DNA of 64,000 nt, from NCBI GenBank assembly GCA_963765295.1, contig CAVXVO010000007.1, positions 411,959 through 475,958 on the forward strand. Reading direction: 5' to 3'. The notes below the pieces were generated by a model. The model was not told where the DNA came from. It worked only from the letters and a program-made list of their open reading frames with translations, and searched no databases. Of this stretch, positions 8,697 through 17,058 are shown piece after piece. This DNA comes from PALSA-612 sp963765295 (GTDB taxonomy: Bacteria; Actinomycetota; Thermoleophilia; Gaiellales; Gaiellaceae). The translations under genes and the position numbers were made by a program. How positions within the stretch are numbered: the stretch's first letter is position 1; each line of letters starts with the position of its first letter.

Positions 8697-10099
8697 CCAC
8701 CGGCACGTCGATGTCAGCCGCGGAGCTCCAGCGCGCCGCGCGCGACCACCTGTGGCTGCACTTCACGCGGATGGCGAGCTACGCGAGCGCCGACCTGCCG
8801 GTGATCGTCCGCGGCGACGGCTGCTACCTCGAGGACACGACCGGGCACCGCTATCTCGACGCGCTCGCCGGGCTCTTCTCGGTCAACATCGGCTACGGCT
8901 TCGGCCGGGAGATCGGCGAGGCGGCGCTCGAGCAGATGACCGAGCTGCCGTTCTACACGACCTGGTCGTACGCGCATCCGCGGGCCGTCGAGCTCGCCGC
9001 CGAGCTCGCGTCGCTCGCGCCCGGTGACCTGAACCGCTCGTTCTTCGTCTCCGGCGGCTCCGAGGCGGTCGATTCGGCCTGGAAGCTCGCGCGCCAGTAC
9101 TACCAGGCCCGCGAGGGCCACTCGGGGAAACGGGGCCGCCGCTACAAGGCGATCGCGCGGCGGCTGGCCTACCACGGGACGACCATGGGCGCGCTGTCCC
9201 TGAACGGTGTCCCGCCGATCCGCGAGCCGTTCGAGCCGCTCGTCCCGGAGGTGCGGCACGTCCGCAACACGAACCGCTACCACCGCCCGGCCGGGGAGAC
9301 GGAGGAGCAGTTCACGGCCTTCCTCCTCGACGAGCTCGAGCACACGGTCCAGGCGATGGGGCCCGAGACGATCTGCCTCGTCCACATGGAGCCCGTGCAG
9401 TCGACCGGCGGCTGCCTCACGCCTCCGGCCGGCTACTTCCAGGGCGTGCGCGAGATCTGCGACCGCTACGACATCCTGCTGTCGGCCGACGAGGTGATCT
9501 GCGCCTTCGGCCGGCTCGGTCACTGGTTCGGCTCGGAGCGGTACGACATCCGGCCCGACCTCATGACGTGCGCGAAGGGACTCTCGTCGTCGTACGCGTC
9601 GATCGGCGCCGTGATCGCGACCGATCGCGTCTTCGAGCCGTTTCTCGCCCACTCGTCGATGTTCTCGCACGGGATCACGTTCGGCGGCCATCCCGTCATG
9701 TGCGCGATCGCGCTCAAGAACATCGAGATCATGAAGCGCGAGCGGATCGTGGAAGGCGTGCTCGAGCACGAGGACGCGTTCCGGACGACGCTCGAGCAGC
9801 TCCTCGAGCTGCCGATCGTCGGCGACGTGCGGGGCGCGGGCTTCTTCTACTCGCTCGAGCTCGTCAAGGACAAGGAGACGCGCGCCACCTTCGACGCCGA
9901 CGAGTGCGAGTGGCTGCTCCGAGGCTTCCTGTCGCACGCGCTGCTCGAGCACGGCCTCATCTGCCGTGCCGACGACCGCGGCGACCCGGTCATCCAGCTC
10001 TCGCCCCCGCTCGTCGCCAGGCAGCCCGAGTTCGACGAGATCGTCCGCATCCTCGGCGACGTGCTCACCGAGGCGTGGGACAAGCTGCACCGTCGGTAG
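8693..10099 (+). CDS. Class III PLP aminotransferase (putrescine/omega-amino acid type)
   Basis: This is a fold-type I PLP enzyme of 468 residues. The expected landmarks are present: GLFSVNIGYGFG early, the FFVSGGSEAVDSAWK phosphate-binding stretch, AYHGTTMGALS, the aspartate in LLSADEVICAFGR, and the Schiff-base lysine K295 in CAKGLSS. It most resembles SpuC-like enzymes that transfer the amino group of putrescine, cadaverine or beta-alanine-like substrates to pyruvate, giving an aminoaldehyde. The dehydrogenase at 3.4 kb could then oxidise that product. ATG 8693 overlaps the Usp stop (ATGA). The exact amino donor is uncertain. Confidence 0.82.
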   Translation: MTTGTSMSAAELQRAARDHLWLHFTRMASYASADLPVIVRGDGCYLEDTTGHRYLDALAGLFSVNIGYGFGREIGEAALEQMTELPFYTTWSYAHPRAVELAAELASLAPGDLNRSFFVSGGSEAVDSAWKLARQYYQAREGHSGKRGRRYKAIARRLAYHGTTMGALSLNGVPPIREPFEPLVPEVRHVRNTNRYHRPAGETEEQFTAFLLDELEHTVQAMGPETICLVHMEPVQSTGGCLTPPAGYFQGVREICDRYDILLSADEVICAFGRLGHWFGSERYDIRPDLMTCAKGLSSSYASIGAVIATDRVFEPFLAHSSMFSHGITFGGHPVMCAIALKNIEIMKRERIVEGVLEHEDAFRTTLEQLLELPIVGDVRGAGFFYSLELVKDKETRATFDADECEWLLRGFLSHALLEHGLICRADDRGDPVIQLSPPLVARQPEFDEIVRILGDVLTEAWDKLHRR

Positions 10100-11475
10100 C
10101 GCCGGGCGACCGGCCCGCCTGGTGGCTCGAGGATGCTCCGCCCGACCCGGCGGCCTCACCGCTCGAGGGCGAGCACGCGGCGGACGTCGCGATCGTCGGC
10201 GGCGGGTACACCGGCCTCTGGACGGCGCTGGCGCTGAAGGAGCGCGAGCCGTCGCTGGACGTGGCGGTGCTCGAGGCCGAGTTCTGCGGCTTCGGGCCGA
10301 GCGGGCGGAACGGCGGTTTCGTCGAGAGCTTCTGGCCGGCGCTCGAACGACTCCGCGAGAGCGTGGGCGCCGAGGGCGCGCTCGCCGTCGCCCGTGCGTC
10401 GACAGGCGTCTTCGCGGCCGTGCGCGCGCTCGGCGGCGACGACGTGCGGCTGCGGGAGGCGGGCATGCTCATGGTCTCGACGGCCCCGCCGCAGGACGCC
10501 GCCGTCGACCGCGCCGTCGAGGCGGCGGCCGGGCTCGGCGCGCCGGCGGAGGCAGTACCGCTGTCGGCCGACGAGGTGGCCGCGCGCTGCACGTCGCCGC
10601 GCTTCCGCCGCGGCGTCCTGTTCCGCTCGGCGGGGACGGTGCAGCCCGCCGCGCTCGTGCGAGCGCTGCGGCGCGCGGCACTCGCACGCGGCGTGCGGAT
10701 CTACGAGGGCACGCGGGCGACGCGGATCGCCGACGGGCTCGTCGAAACCGCTCGCGGCCACGTGCGTGCGCGCGAGGTCGTCGTCGCCACCAACGCCTGG
10801 ATGACCGGCTGGCGGCCGTCGGGGCGGCGGCTGACGAACTTCGGCAGCTTCGTCGTCCTGACAGAGCCCGTGCCGGACGTGCTGGTCGAGATCGGTTGGA
10901 CCGGGGGCGAGGCGATCGTCGACGGGCGCATGTTCCTCCACTACTTCCGGACGACGGCGGACGGCCGCGTGCTCATGGGCTCCGGCTCGGGGCCGATCGG
11001 CTTTGGCGGCCGCGTCGACCGGCGCTTCACGCACGACGCGCCGACCGTCGCGCGGGCGGAGCAAGGGCTGCGCGCGCTGCTGCCGGGGCTCGGCGCCGCT
11101 CGGATCGAGCGGGCCTGGGGCGGGCCGATCGACGTCTCCGCCGACCACCTGCCCTTCTTCGGGACGGTGCCGGGAACGCGCATCCACTACGGCGTCGGCT
11201 ACTCGGGGAACGGCGTCGGCCCGAGCTGGCTCGGCGGGCAGATCCTCGCCTCGCTGGCCCTCGGCACGGACGACGAATGGTCGCGCTCGCCGCTTGCGAC
11301 GCGGCAGGTCCCGTCGTTTCCGCCCGAGCCGATCCGCCGGCTCGGAGGCGGGCTCGTCCGCTGGGGGATCCTCGCCGTCGAGGAGGCCGAGGAGTCGAAC
11401 CGCCGCCCGCCGCCGGGTGCGCGTGCCGTCGCGTCCCTTCCGCGCCGCCTCGGCCTGCGCGTCGGGACGCGTTAG
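10075..11475 (+). CDS. FAD-dependent amine oxidase, PuuB/DadA type
   Basis: This is a D-amino-acid-oxidase-type flavoprotein of about 466 residues. The ADP-binding glycine motif lies near residue 40 (VAIVGGGYTGLWTALAL), followed by GPSGRNGGFVES, which is typical of gamma-glutamylputrescine oxidases and relatives. A late flavin segment reads HYGVGYSGNGVGPSWLGG. GTG 10075 is the best in-frame start and would overlap the aminotransferase gene by 25 bases; the ribosome-binding site is weak, so the start is tentative. The polyamine setting supports oxidation of putrescine, gamma-glutamylputrescine or a related amine. It ends convergently with the next gene in the shared bases TTAG. Confidence 0.78.
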   Translation: MGQAAPSVAPGDRPAWWLEDAPPDPAASPLEGEHAADVAIVGGGYTGLWTALALKEREPSLDVAVLEAEFCGFGPSGRNGGFVESFWPALERLRESVGAEGALAVARASTGVFAAVRALGGDDVRLREAGMLMVSTAPPQDAAVDRAVEAAAGLGAPAEAVPLSADEVAARCTSPRFRRGVLFRSAGTVQPAALVRALRRAALARGVRIYEGTRATRIADGLVETARGHVRAREVVVATNAWMTGWRPSGRRLTNFGSFVVLTEPVPDVLVEIGWTGGEAIVDGRMFLHYFRTTADGRVLMGSGSGPIGFGGRVDRRFTHDAPTVARAEQGLRALLPGLGAARIERAWGGPIDVSADHLPFFGTVPGTRIHYGVGYSGNGVGPSWLGGQILASLALGTDDEWSRSPLATRQVPSFPPEPIRRLGGGLVRWGILAVEEAEESNRRPPPGARAVASLPRRLGLRVGTR

Positions 11476-12188
11476 CCGTCGAGCTCGATCTCGGAGCGCT
11501 TGAGGCCGACGACGTAGGGGAGGATGCGCGCGGTCATCGCCGTGTTGTAGGTCGTCCGCTCGAGCCACGTCGCCGGCCCGGCCGCCGGCACGGGCTGGGC
11601 CACGCCGGCCATGTCCACGTAGTAGAGATGCTCCTCGCCGAGCCCCTCGAGCTCCTCGTCGATCGGCGTCGCGAGCTCGACGAAGGGGGATCCGGCGAGC
11701 GTGTGCACGGGCTCGGTCATCAGCACGTACTCGTCGATGGGGACCGAGTTCTTCAGCATCCTGTGGACGAGGATCACGTCGACGCCTGCGAGCGTCGTCC
11801 CGCCCCGCCTCGGCGTGAGCACGACCTCGCCGTAGTGCGCGACGACCTTGACGTTGAGCCGGCCGGTCTGGTGGCACGCGTCGCAGCGACAGACGCTGAG
11901 CGACTCCATCTTCCCCTGCTCGGTGTGGAACGCCGCGTGCATCGCGGTGGTCAGCCCCGCGAGCGACCGGGTGACCTCCCCGGCCGTCGGCTCGGTCGCG
12001 TAGAGGAAGGCGGCGTCGCCCTCCAACCCGGACAGCTCGAGATCGGGCGCCGCGTCGATGACCGCGTCCAGCAGGCGAAGCGTGTTCTCCTGCGCGTGCG
12101 CGAGGCTCATCCGGTGCAGGTTCATGAAGCGCGTGTACCCGCCGATGTCGGCGATCAAGAGCAGCGCGTTGACGGTCTCGGACGACAC
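11472..12188 (-). CDS. DUF2652 protein, adenylate/guanylate cyclase-like
   Basis: This is a protein of 238 residues whose N-terminal half resembles a class III nucleotide cyclase core: LLLIADIGGYTRFM is the first metal-binding strand, and LSGLEGDAAFLY is the second conserved strand. A CRCDACHQ cluster near residue 100 could hold a metal. It matches the DUF2652 family, for which no activity is established to my knowledge. The GTG start is preceded by TAGCAT at a spacing of 6 bases, so the transcript is probably leaderless. Its stop overlaps the stop of the convergent oxidase gene. Confidence 0.75.
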   Translation of the reverse strand: MSSETVNALLLIADIGGYTRFMNLHRMSLAHAQENTLRLLDAVIDAAPDLELSGLEGDAAFLYATEPTAGEVTRSLAGLTTAMHAAFHTEQGKMESLSVCRCDACHQTGRLNVKVVAHYGEVVLTPRRGGTTLAGVDVILVHRMLKNSVPIDEYVLMTEPVHTLAGSPFVELATPIDEELEGLGEEHLYYVDMAGVAQPVPAAGPATWLERTTYNTAMTARILPYVVGLKRSEIELDG

Positions 12189-12194
12189 GGGCCG

Positions 12195-12200
12195 ATGCTA
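12195..12200 (-). promoter_or_regulatory. Leaderless-type -10 box for the DUF2652 gene
   Basis: On the minus strand TAGCAT is followed by 6 bases and the GTG at 12188. This is the spacing expected when transcription begins at the first base of the start codon. No Shine-Dalgarno is present. Confidence 0.6.
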
Positions 12201-12235
12201 CTTCGCCCGCTCCCTCGAGTCAGTTCGGCAGGAGC

Positions 12236-12874
12236 TCAGCGGCTGGCCGGGACTTCTGTCGCGGCTGCCTTTGCGCGGCGTTGCGAGGGGCGGAGCACGA
12301 AGCGGCTCTCCGTTCCGTTCAGGAGCCGGCGCACGTTGGCGCGGTGCAGCACGAGCACGCCGACGAAGGCGGCGCCGCCGAAGGCGATCACCGGCCAGCC
12401 GTAGCCGAGCCCGTACGCGAGCGGGGCGAGCGCCGCAGCGGCGAGAATCGACGCGAGCGAGGCGTAGCGCGTGGCGAGGAAGATCACGATCCACAGCGCA
12501 GCGCCGACCAGGCCGAGGACGGGCGCGACACCCAGGAAGGCGCCGCCCGCGGTAGCCACCATCTTCCCGCCCTTGGCGAACTTCAGGTAGACGGGCCGCG
12601 CGTGCCCGGCCATCGCCGCGGCGCCGGTGAGCACGCCCGCCAGTTCGCCCGAGACGTGCGTCGCCACCACCACCGGCACGAACGCCTTCAGCACGTCGAG
12701 CAGCATGACCGGCAGCCCGTAGCGCCAGCCGTACGTCCGCCAGACGTTCGTCGCCCCGAGGTTGTGGCTGCCGACCGTGCGGATGTCGACGCCCTTCGTG
12801 AAGCGCACGATCCAGTAGCCGAACGTGATGCTGCCGGCCAGGTAGCCGATGACCATGAAGAGCGCGATCGACAT
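12236..12874 (-). CDS. plsY: Glycerol-3-phosphate acyltransferase PlsY
   Basis: This is an integral membrane enzyme of 212 residues that transfers an acyl group from acyl phosphate to glycerol 3-phosphate, the first step of phospholipid synthesis. Conserved PlsY motifs are visible: GSITFGYWI in the first segment, GSHNLGATNV, and the cytoplasmic FAKGGKMVATAGG loop with the GGK-A-T pattern. About five membrane segments are predicted. The C-terminal tail is basic (RPSQRRAKAAA). No partner gene for fatty acid synthesis is adjacent. Confidence 0.93.
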   Translation of the reverse strand: MSIALFMVIGYLAGSITFGYWIVRFTKGVDIRTVGSHNLGATNVWRTYGWRYGLPVMLLDVLKAFVPVVVATHVSGELAGVLTGAAAMAGHARPVYLKFAKGGKMVATAGGAFLGVAPVLGLVGAALWIVIFLATRYASLASILAAAALAPLAYGLGYGWPVIAFGGAAFVGVLVLHRANVRRLLNGTESRFVLRPSQRRAKAAATEVPASR

Positions 12875-12906
12875 CGCGCGACTCGCTTACTCCCCCGCTG
12901 CCACGG

Positions 12907-13527
12907 CTACGCCCGGATCCCGTAGCTCGCGATCCAGCCGTTCACGACGCCCCAGTCGAGGTTGCGGAAGAACGCCTCGATGTAGGACGCACGGTCGGTC
13001 TGGTAGTCGAGGAAGTAGGCATGTTCGTAGACGTCGAGCGCGACGAGCGGTGTCGCGTTCCAGATCGGGAAAGTGTTCTGCGCGTCGCCGATGTAGTTGA
13101 CGAGACGGCCCTCGTCCCAGTCGTATGCCGCCCAGGCCCAGCCGCGACCGGCCATGCCTGTTGCCTTGAGGTCGGCCCTCCAGGCGTCGAACGAGCCGAA
13201 GCCCTGCTCGATCAGGCCGGCGATCGCTCCCGTCGCCTCGCCGCCGTCGCCGCCGAGGTGCTCGAAGTAGATCTCGTGGTTCTTGACCCCGCCGACGGCG
13301 AAGCTCAGGTCGACCTTCAACGCCCGCAGCTCCGAGTAGACCTGGTTCGCGGTCGCGAGGTCGACCTCGGCGAGCTTGCCCAGGATCTCGTTCCGCTTGT
13401 TCACGTAGCCCTGGTAGAGCTTGTAGTGCGCCTCGACCGACTGGCGGGAAATGCCGTCCAGCTCGTAGAGGCTCGGCTTCAGCTCGCGCGGGGCGATCTC
13501 TTCGGCGTTGAAGGCAAGCGTCGCCAT
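12907..13527 (-). CDS. sod: Fe/Mn-type superoxide dismutase
   Basis: This enzyme of 206 residues would dismutate superoxide. The four metal ligands can be placed: H34 in VEAHYKLY, H84 in VKNHEIYF, and D165 and H169 in LDVYEHAYFLDY. The first ligand helix is atypical, because the usual extra histidines of HHDKHH are missing. AAAGGA precedes the ATG. Metal preference (Fe, Mn or cambialistic) cannot be read with confidence. There is no secretion signal, so the protein is cytoplasmic. Confidence 0.9.
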   Translation of the reverse strand: MATLAFNAEEIAPRELKPSLYELDGISRQSVEAHYKLYQGYVNKRNEILGKLAEVDLATANQVYSELRALKVDLSFAVGGVKNHEIYFEHLGGDGGEATGAIAGLIEQGFGSFDAWRADLKATGMAGRGWAWAAYDWDEGRLVNYIGDAQNTFPIWNATPLVALDVYEHAYFLDYQTDRASYIEAFFRNLDWGVVNGWIASYGIRA

Positions 13528-13606
13528 TCGGGTCCTTTCCAGGTCGGAGTCGAAAGCGGTGGGAGCATAACCGCCGCGGAGGGCGGTTCCGAGCGGGCCG
13601 GGACGC

Positions 13607-13639
13607 GCGGAAGGGCCCGCCGGGAGCGAGCCCTTCCGC
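13607..13639 (-). terminator. Hairpin downstream of the RTX-type gene
   Basis: A 10-bp perfect stem (GCGGAAGGGC / GCCCTTCCGC) with a 13-base loop lies 22 bases past the stop at 13662. There is no T-tract, so termination is inferred from stem strength and position. Confidence 0.5.
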
Positions 13640-13661
13640 CTGCGTGCGCTTGAAGCGTGCG

Positions 13662-14816
13662 TTACTGGATGAGGACGTTGTTGCCTGCGCCGCCGTCCAG
13701 GGTGTCGTTCCCCGGGCCGCCGTTCAGCACGTCGTCGCCGGCACCGCCGTTCAGGACGTCGTCGCCGGAGCCGCCGATCAGGACGTCGGCTCCGTCGCCG
13801 CCGTTCACGACCAGCTTGATCGCGTTCGCCGCGAGCGTGGACGCGTCGACGACGTCGTCGCCGCCAAGGGTGTCGACCGTGAGCGTGTCGCTCGCGGGCT
13901 CCGCATGGCTGACGTCCACCCGGGTGGCGAGACCGGTGATGCTCGCCGAGCCGCTCGAGCCGGACACGGTCGCCCGGTCGTTGCCGCCCGTGCCGTTCAC
14001 GATCACCTGGTCGGCCGCTCCGTCGCCTGCTCCCTGCGCGCCGAGATCGACGCCGACGCGGGAGACGCCGGTTCCGGTCAGGTCGTTGACGGTCACCACG
14101 TCGGCTCCGCCGAGGGCGTTGAAGTCGACCGTCTCGACGCCGGACGTGTCCATCGTGATGTTGGCGACGTCGCGGTGGAAGCGCAGCCGGCCGCTGTTTG
14201 CGGACAGGTCGACCTTCTCGGCGGCGTTCGCGCCGTTGAAGAGCATCGTGTCGAGCCCGTCCTGGCCCTCGATCGTGTCGCTCCCGTCGCCGGGATTCCA
14301 GACGAACGTGTCGTCGCCCGCACCCAGGAACGCGACGTCGTTGCCGCGGCCTCCGAAGACGGTGTCGTTGCCGTCGCCGCCGTCGAACCGCTCGGCGCCG
14401 AGGCCGCCGGTCAGCGTGTCGTTGCCCGGCCCGCCCTCGATCGTCGTCGGAATCCTGTCCGTGAAGGTGCCGTTGCTCTCGTCGATTCGCACCGAGTCGT
14501 CGCCCGCCTGTGCGTCGACGAAGATGCTGGTGACGTTGGCGAGGTCGAACTGGAGAGCGCCGCCGACGGCCGTCGGGATGCCGGCGACCTGGAGGATGCC
14601 GGGGCTTCCCGACTTCAGTCGAAGCACGATGTCGTCGTTCCCTTTGCCGCCGTGGATCGTCAGCGTGCCGTTCGGCGCGGCGACGAAGGCGTCACTGCCT
14701 CGGGCGGCGTTCACACCCAGCAGGCCGGCGACGACGGCGGCGACCGCGAGGGCCGCGGCCGCCACGAAGCGCCGGCGGATAGGACGCGACCTGGCGCGTC
14801 GGAGGACGTTGTTCAT
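13662..14816 (-). CDS. Secreted calcium-binding RTX-repeat protein
   Basis: This is a protein of 384 residues. The ATG at 14816 is chosen because AAAGGAGTG lies just upstream and a clear signal sequence follows (basic MNNVLRRARSRPIRRR, then an alanine-rich hydrophobic core). The mature part carries two blocks of glycine-aspartate nonapeptides of the GGxGxDxLx type, near residues 215-265 and at the C-terminus (GGSGDDVLNGGAGDDVLNGG). These form calcium-stabilised beta rolls. Between them are Ig-like or beta-rich segments without known catalytic motifs. It is probably an extracellular surface protein. It is divergent from a sigma/anti-sigma pair, which may regulate it. Confidence 0.82.
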   Translation of the reverse strand: MNNVLRRARSRPIRRRFVAAAALAVAAVVAGLLGVNAARGSDAFVAAPNGTLTIHGGKGNDDIVLRLKSGSPGILQVAGIPTAVGGALQFDLANVTSIFVDAQAGDDSVRIDESNGTFTDRIPTTIEGGPGNDTLTGGLGAERFDGGDGNDTVFGGRGNDVAFLGAGDDTFVWNPGDGSDTIEGQDGLDTMLFNGANAAEKVDLSANSGRLRFHRDVANITMDTSGVETVDFNALGGADVVTVNDLTGTGVSRVGVDLGAQGAGDGAADQVIVNGTGGNDRATVSGSSGSASITGLATRVDVSHAEPASDTLTVDTLGGDDVVDASTLAANAIKLVVNGGDGADVLIGGSGDDVLNGGAGDDVLNGGPGNDTLDGGAGNNVLIQ

Positions 14817-15126
14817 GGTCCACACTCCTTTCGAGTGAGCGCAGGGGCTCAGCAAACCGTGGGTTGAGCGGGCGATCACGCGGACGGAGGTCGTGCCTGC
14901 ACACCGCGGCGACCCGCTGTCTGTTCGAAGCCCCGAGGGGCGACGTTGGAGCGATGTACGACGGACCCGCCCGGCCGGTTTGCCGGTCACCGTGCAAACG
15001 GGCGCCGCGCTCGTGGCCCCAATCCGCCGCGGCCGCACGGCCGTAAGACGGGTGATGGCCACGGACTTTGCCCTGGATCGCCCCTTTCGCTTGCCGACAG
15101 CGACGAAAGCGGCGACCATCCCCAGC
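14817..15126. other. 310-base divergent intergenic region between RTX and sigma genes
   Basis: It contains the ribosome-binding site of the RTX-type gene (near 14822-14832) and, if the sigma factor starts at GTG 15127, the sigma promoter. An alternative sigma start (ATG 15055) would shorten the gap. I see no confident -35/-10 pair, tRNA or repeat in it. Confidence 0.4.
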
Positions 15127-15672
15127 GTGAGCACGCTCAGCCCGACGGACGAGGAGTTGCTCGAGCGCGTCGGCCAGCGCGACGCGGACGCGTTCGAAAC
15201 GCTCTACCGGCGCTACTCGCGTTCCGTCCTCGGGCTCGCGCTGCGCCGCCTGGGCGACCGCGGTCGCGCCGAGGACGCGCTCCAGGAGACGTTCACGGCG
15301 ATCTGGCGCGCCGCGAAGACCTACCGGCCCGAGCGGGGTCCGGCGGCGCCGTGGCTCTTCGCCGTCGCGCGCAACAGCATCGCCGACCGCGGCCGCGCGC
15401 GCCGAGAGCCGCCGGCAGAAGCACCCGACGAGCCCTCGACGGAGGCGAGCCCGGACGAGCAGGTCGAGCAGAGCTGGGTCTCCTGGCGCGTCCACAGCGC
15501 GATCGAGACGTTGCCGGACAACGAGCGCCGGCTGATCGAGCTCGCCTACTGGAGCGGCCTGTCGCAGAGCGAGATCGCCGGGCTCGAAGGAATCCCACTG
15601 GGTACTGTGAAGACACGTACGCGAAGCGCGCTCGCCCGTCTGGCGGACGTGCTCGAAGAGGAGCTGAAGTGA
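15127..15672 (+). CDS. ECF-type RNA polymerase sigma factor
   Basis: This is a sigma-70 family protein of 181 residues. Region 2 reads DADAFETLYRRY...EDALQETFTAIWR, and region 4 has the helix-turn-helix LSQSEIAGLEGIPLGTVKTR. These are the two domains of group 4 (ECF) factors, close in pattern to SigK. GTG 15127 gives the usual short N-terminus before region 2. ATG 15055 would add 24 residues and is a possible alternative; neither has a strong ribosome-binding site. The final codons overlap the anti-sigma gene (GTGA), so the two are co-translated. Confidence 0.87.
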   Translation: MSTLSPTDEELLERVGQRDADAFETLYRRYSRSVLGLALRRLGDRGRAEDALQETFTAIWRAAKTYRPERGPAAPWLFAVARNSIADRGRARREPPAEAPDEPSTEASPDEQVEQSWVSWRVHSAIETLPDNERRLIELAYWSGLSQSEIAGLEGIPLGTVKTRTRSALARLADVLEEELK

Positions 15673-16283
15673 CCAACGAACCAGATTTCCGCGACCTCGT
15701 CGACGACGAGGTCGCTCCCGGGGAGCTCGAGCGGCTCGAGCGAGTCCACGAGTTGATCGTCGCGGCCGGACCGCCGCCCGAGCTCTCACCGGCCTATGAG
15801 CACGCGCCGAAGATCGAAGAGGCGAAGGTCTACGAGTTCAAGCCGCGCCGGCCCGCAGCCGTGTTCGCGATCGCGGCCGCGGTCGCCGCGGCGGTCTTCG
15901 CGATCGGCTATGCCGTCGGCGGCCGCAACTCGGCGTTCGAGGCCGCCGGCGTCGTCCCGATGCACGGGCTCGGCGCTCAGGCCGCCGCAACGGCCGACAT
16001 CAGGGTCGGCAAACACGACTCCGGCGGCAACTACCCGCTCGAGATGAGCGTCAAGGGGCTTCCCGCGCTGCCGAAGGGCGGCTGGTACGAGCTGCTCCTC
16101 TCGAGGAAGGGCCACCCGACGCTGCCGTGCGGCGACTTCGCGATGGACGGTAAGCCGACGACGTTCAGGCTGTCGGTGCCGTACGACCTGACCGAGCTGC
16201 GCAAGGCGCACACGTTCGACGGCTGGGTCGTGGTCAGGCACGCGCCGGGCGTACGCTCGACGCCTGTCGTGATGTCGACCTGA
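15669..16283 (+). CDS. Membrane anti-sigma factor (RskA-like)
   Basis: This is a protein of 204 residues that should hold the preceding sigma factor inactive at the membrane. An acidic cytoplasmic N-terminus (NEPDFRDLVDDEVAPGELE) is followed by one membrane segment, AVFAIAAAVAAAVFAIGYAVGG near residues 61-82, and an extracellular beta-rich domain resembling the RskA C-terminal domain (GGWYELLLSRKG, CGDFAMDGKPTTFRL). No HxxxCxxC zinc motif is seen, so it is not a ZAS-type anti-sigma. GTG 15669 overlaps the sigma stop. Confidence 0.8.
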   Translation: MTNEPDFRDLVDDEVAPGELERLERVHELIVAAGPPPELSPAYEHAPKIEEAKVYEFKPRRPAAVFAIAAAVAAAVFAIGYAVGGRNSAFEAAGVVPMHGLGAQAAATADIRVGKHDSGGNYPLEMSVKGLPALPKGGWYELLLSRKGHPTLPCGDFAMDGKPTTFRLSVPYDLTELRKAHTFDGWVVVRHAPGVRSTPVVMST

Positions 16284-16302
16284 CGAGACCTGCCGAAGAG
16301 AC

Positions 16303-17010
16303 CTACGGAGCGACGCGGTCGTTGGCCACGAAGGCCGCGTGTGTGACCGGCATCTGCTCGGCGAAGAGCGTCTCGACAGCGTCTGCGTAGCGGCGGATCT
16401 CGCGCTGCGCCGTCTCGTGCGCGCGGAGGGCGACGAAGTTCATCAGCGCTCTCGCGTTGACCGTCCAGTAGAACTCGGTGTAGGCCCCGACCGGCATGAC
16501 CGCCCGGGCCAGCTCGCGCGCGACCCCCGCCTCGACGAGCCGCTCGTAGGTCGCGAACGCGTGGTCGTAGACCGCCTGCAGCTCCTCGCGCGTCTGCTCG
16601 GCGAGCTCCGGCGCGACGGGCTCGAACGAATAGGCGCCGGGCTTGCCCACCTGGGTGCGGACGTCTTCGGGCTCGGGCACGTAGAAGTCGTCCGTCGCCC
16701 GGGCGTAGCGCATGCTGAACTCGTTGAAGGAGCCGACACGGTGCCGGAACCACTCGCGGGCGACGAAGATCGGGGCCCGGATGTGGAACCGGAACGAGTT
16801 GTGCTCGAACGGCGTGCCGTGACGGTCGCGCATCAGGAACCGGATCAACCCTTCGTCGGACTCGTCCATCTCGGTCTTGCGACGACCGAACGAGACGCGC
16901 GCCGAGTTGACTACGGACAGGTCGTTCGCCATGGCGTCGTCGAGCCGCACGAAGCCGTGGTCGAGCACCTGGATGGCGTTGTCGGGCGTCACCTCGGTCA
17001 CGATGGCCAC
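16303..17010 (-). CDS. thyX: FAD-dependent thymidylate synthase
   Basis: This enzyme of 235 residues makes dTMP from dUMP using FAD and methylene-tetrahydrofolate. The ThyX signature RHRxxSxNExSxRY is complete as RHRVGSFNEFSMRY near residues 89-102. The substrate-binding Q-R-E-I-R-R stretch and HGTPFEHNSFRF are also present. The GTG start has no Shine-Dalgarno but is preceded by TACATT at a spacing of 7 bases, suggesting a leaderless mRNA. It stands alone between the anti-sigma gene and a GNAT gene. Confidence 0.95.
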   Translation of the reverse strand: MAIVTEVTPDNAIQVLDHGFVRLDDAMANDLSVVNSARVSFGRRKTEMDESDEGLIRFLMRDRHGTPFEHNSFRFHIRAPIFVAREWFRHRVGSFNEFSMRYARATDDFYVPEPEDVRTQVGKPGAYSFEPVAPELAEQTREELQAVYDHAFATYERLVEAGVARELARAVMPVGAYTEFYWTVNARALMNFVALRAHETAQREIRRYADAVETLFAEQMPVTHAAFVANDRVAP

Positions 17011-17025
17011 GCTACGGAATGTAGC
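17011..17025 (-). promoter_or_regulatory. thyX -10 box inside a small palindrome
   Basis: TACATT (17018-17023 on the minus strand) sits 7 bases before the thyX start codon. It overlaps an inverted repeat GCTAC-GGAAT-GTAGC, so a repressor could cover the promoter. This operator role is a guess from position. Confidence 0.5.
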
Positions 17026-17058
17026 GAGGTGGGAGGTCGGAGCTTCACGCGACGGCGA

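Noticed and set aside
13680..13800. Short repeated units near 13.7 kb that could suggest a CRISPR or tandem DNA array
   Set aside because: The period is that of RTX nonapeptide codons in an intact reading frame. There are no spacers of uniform length.
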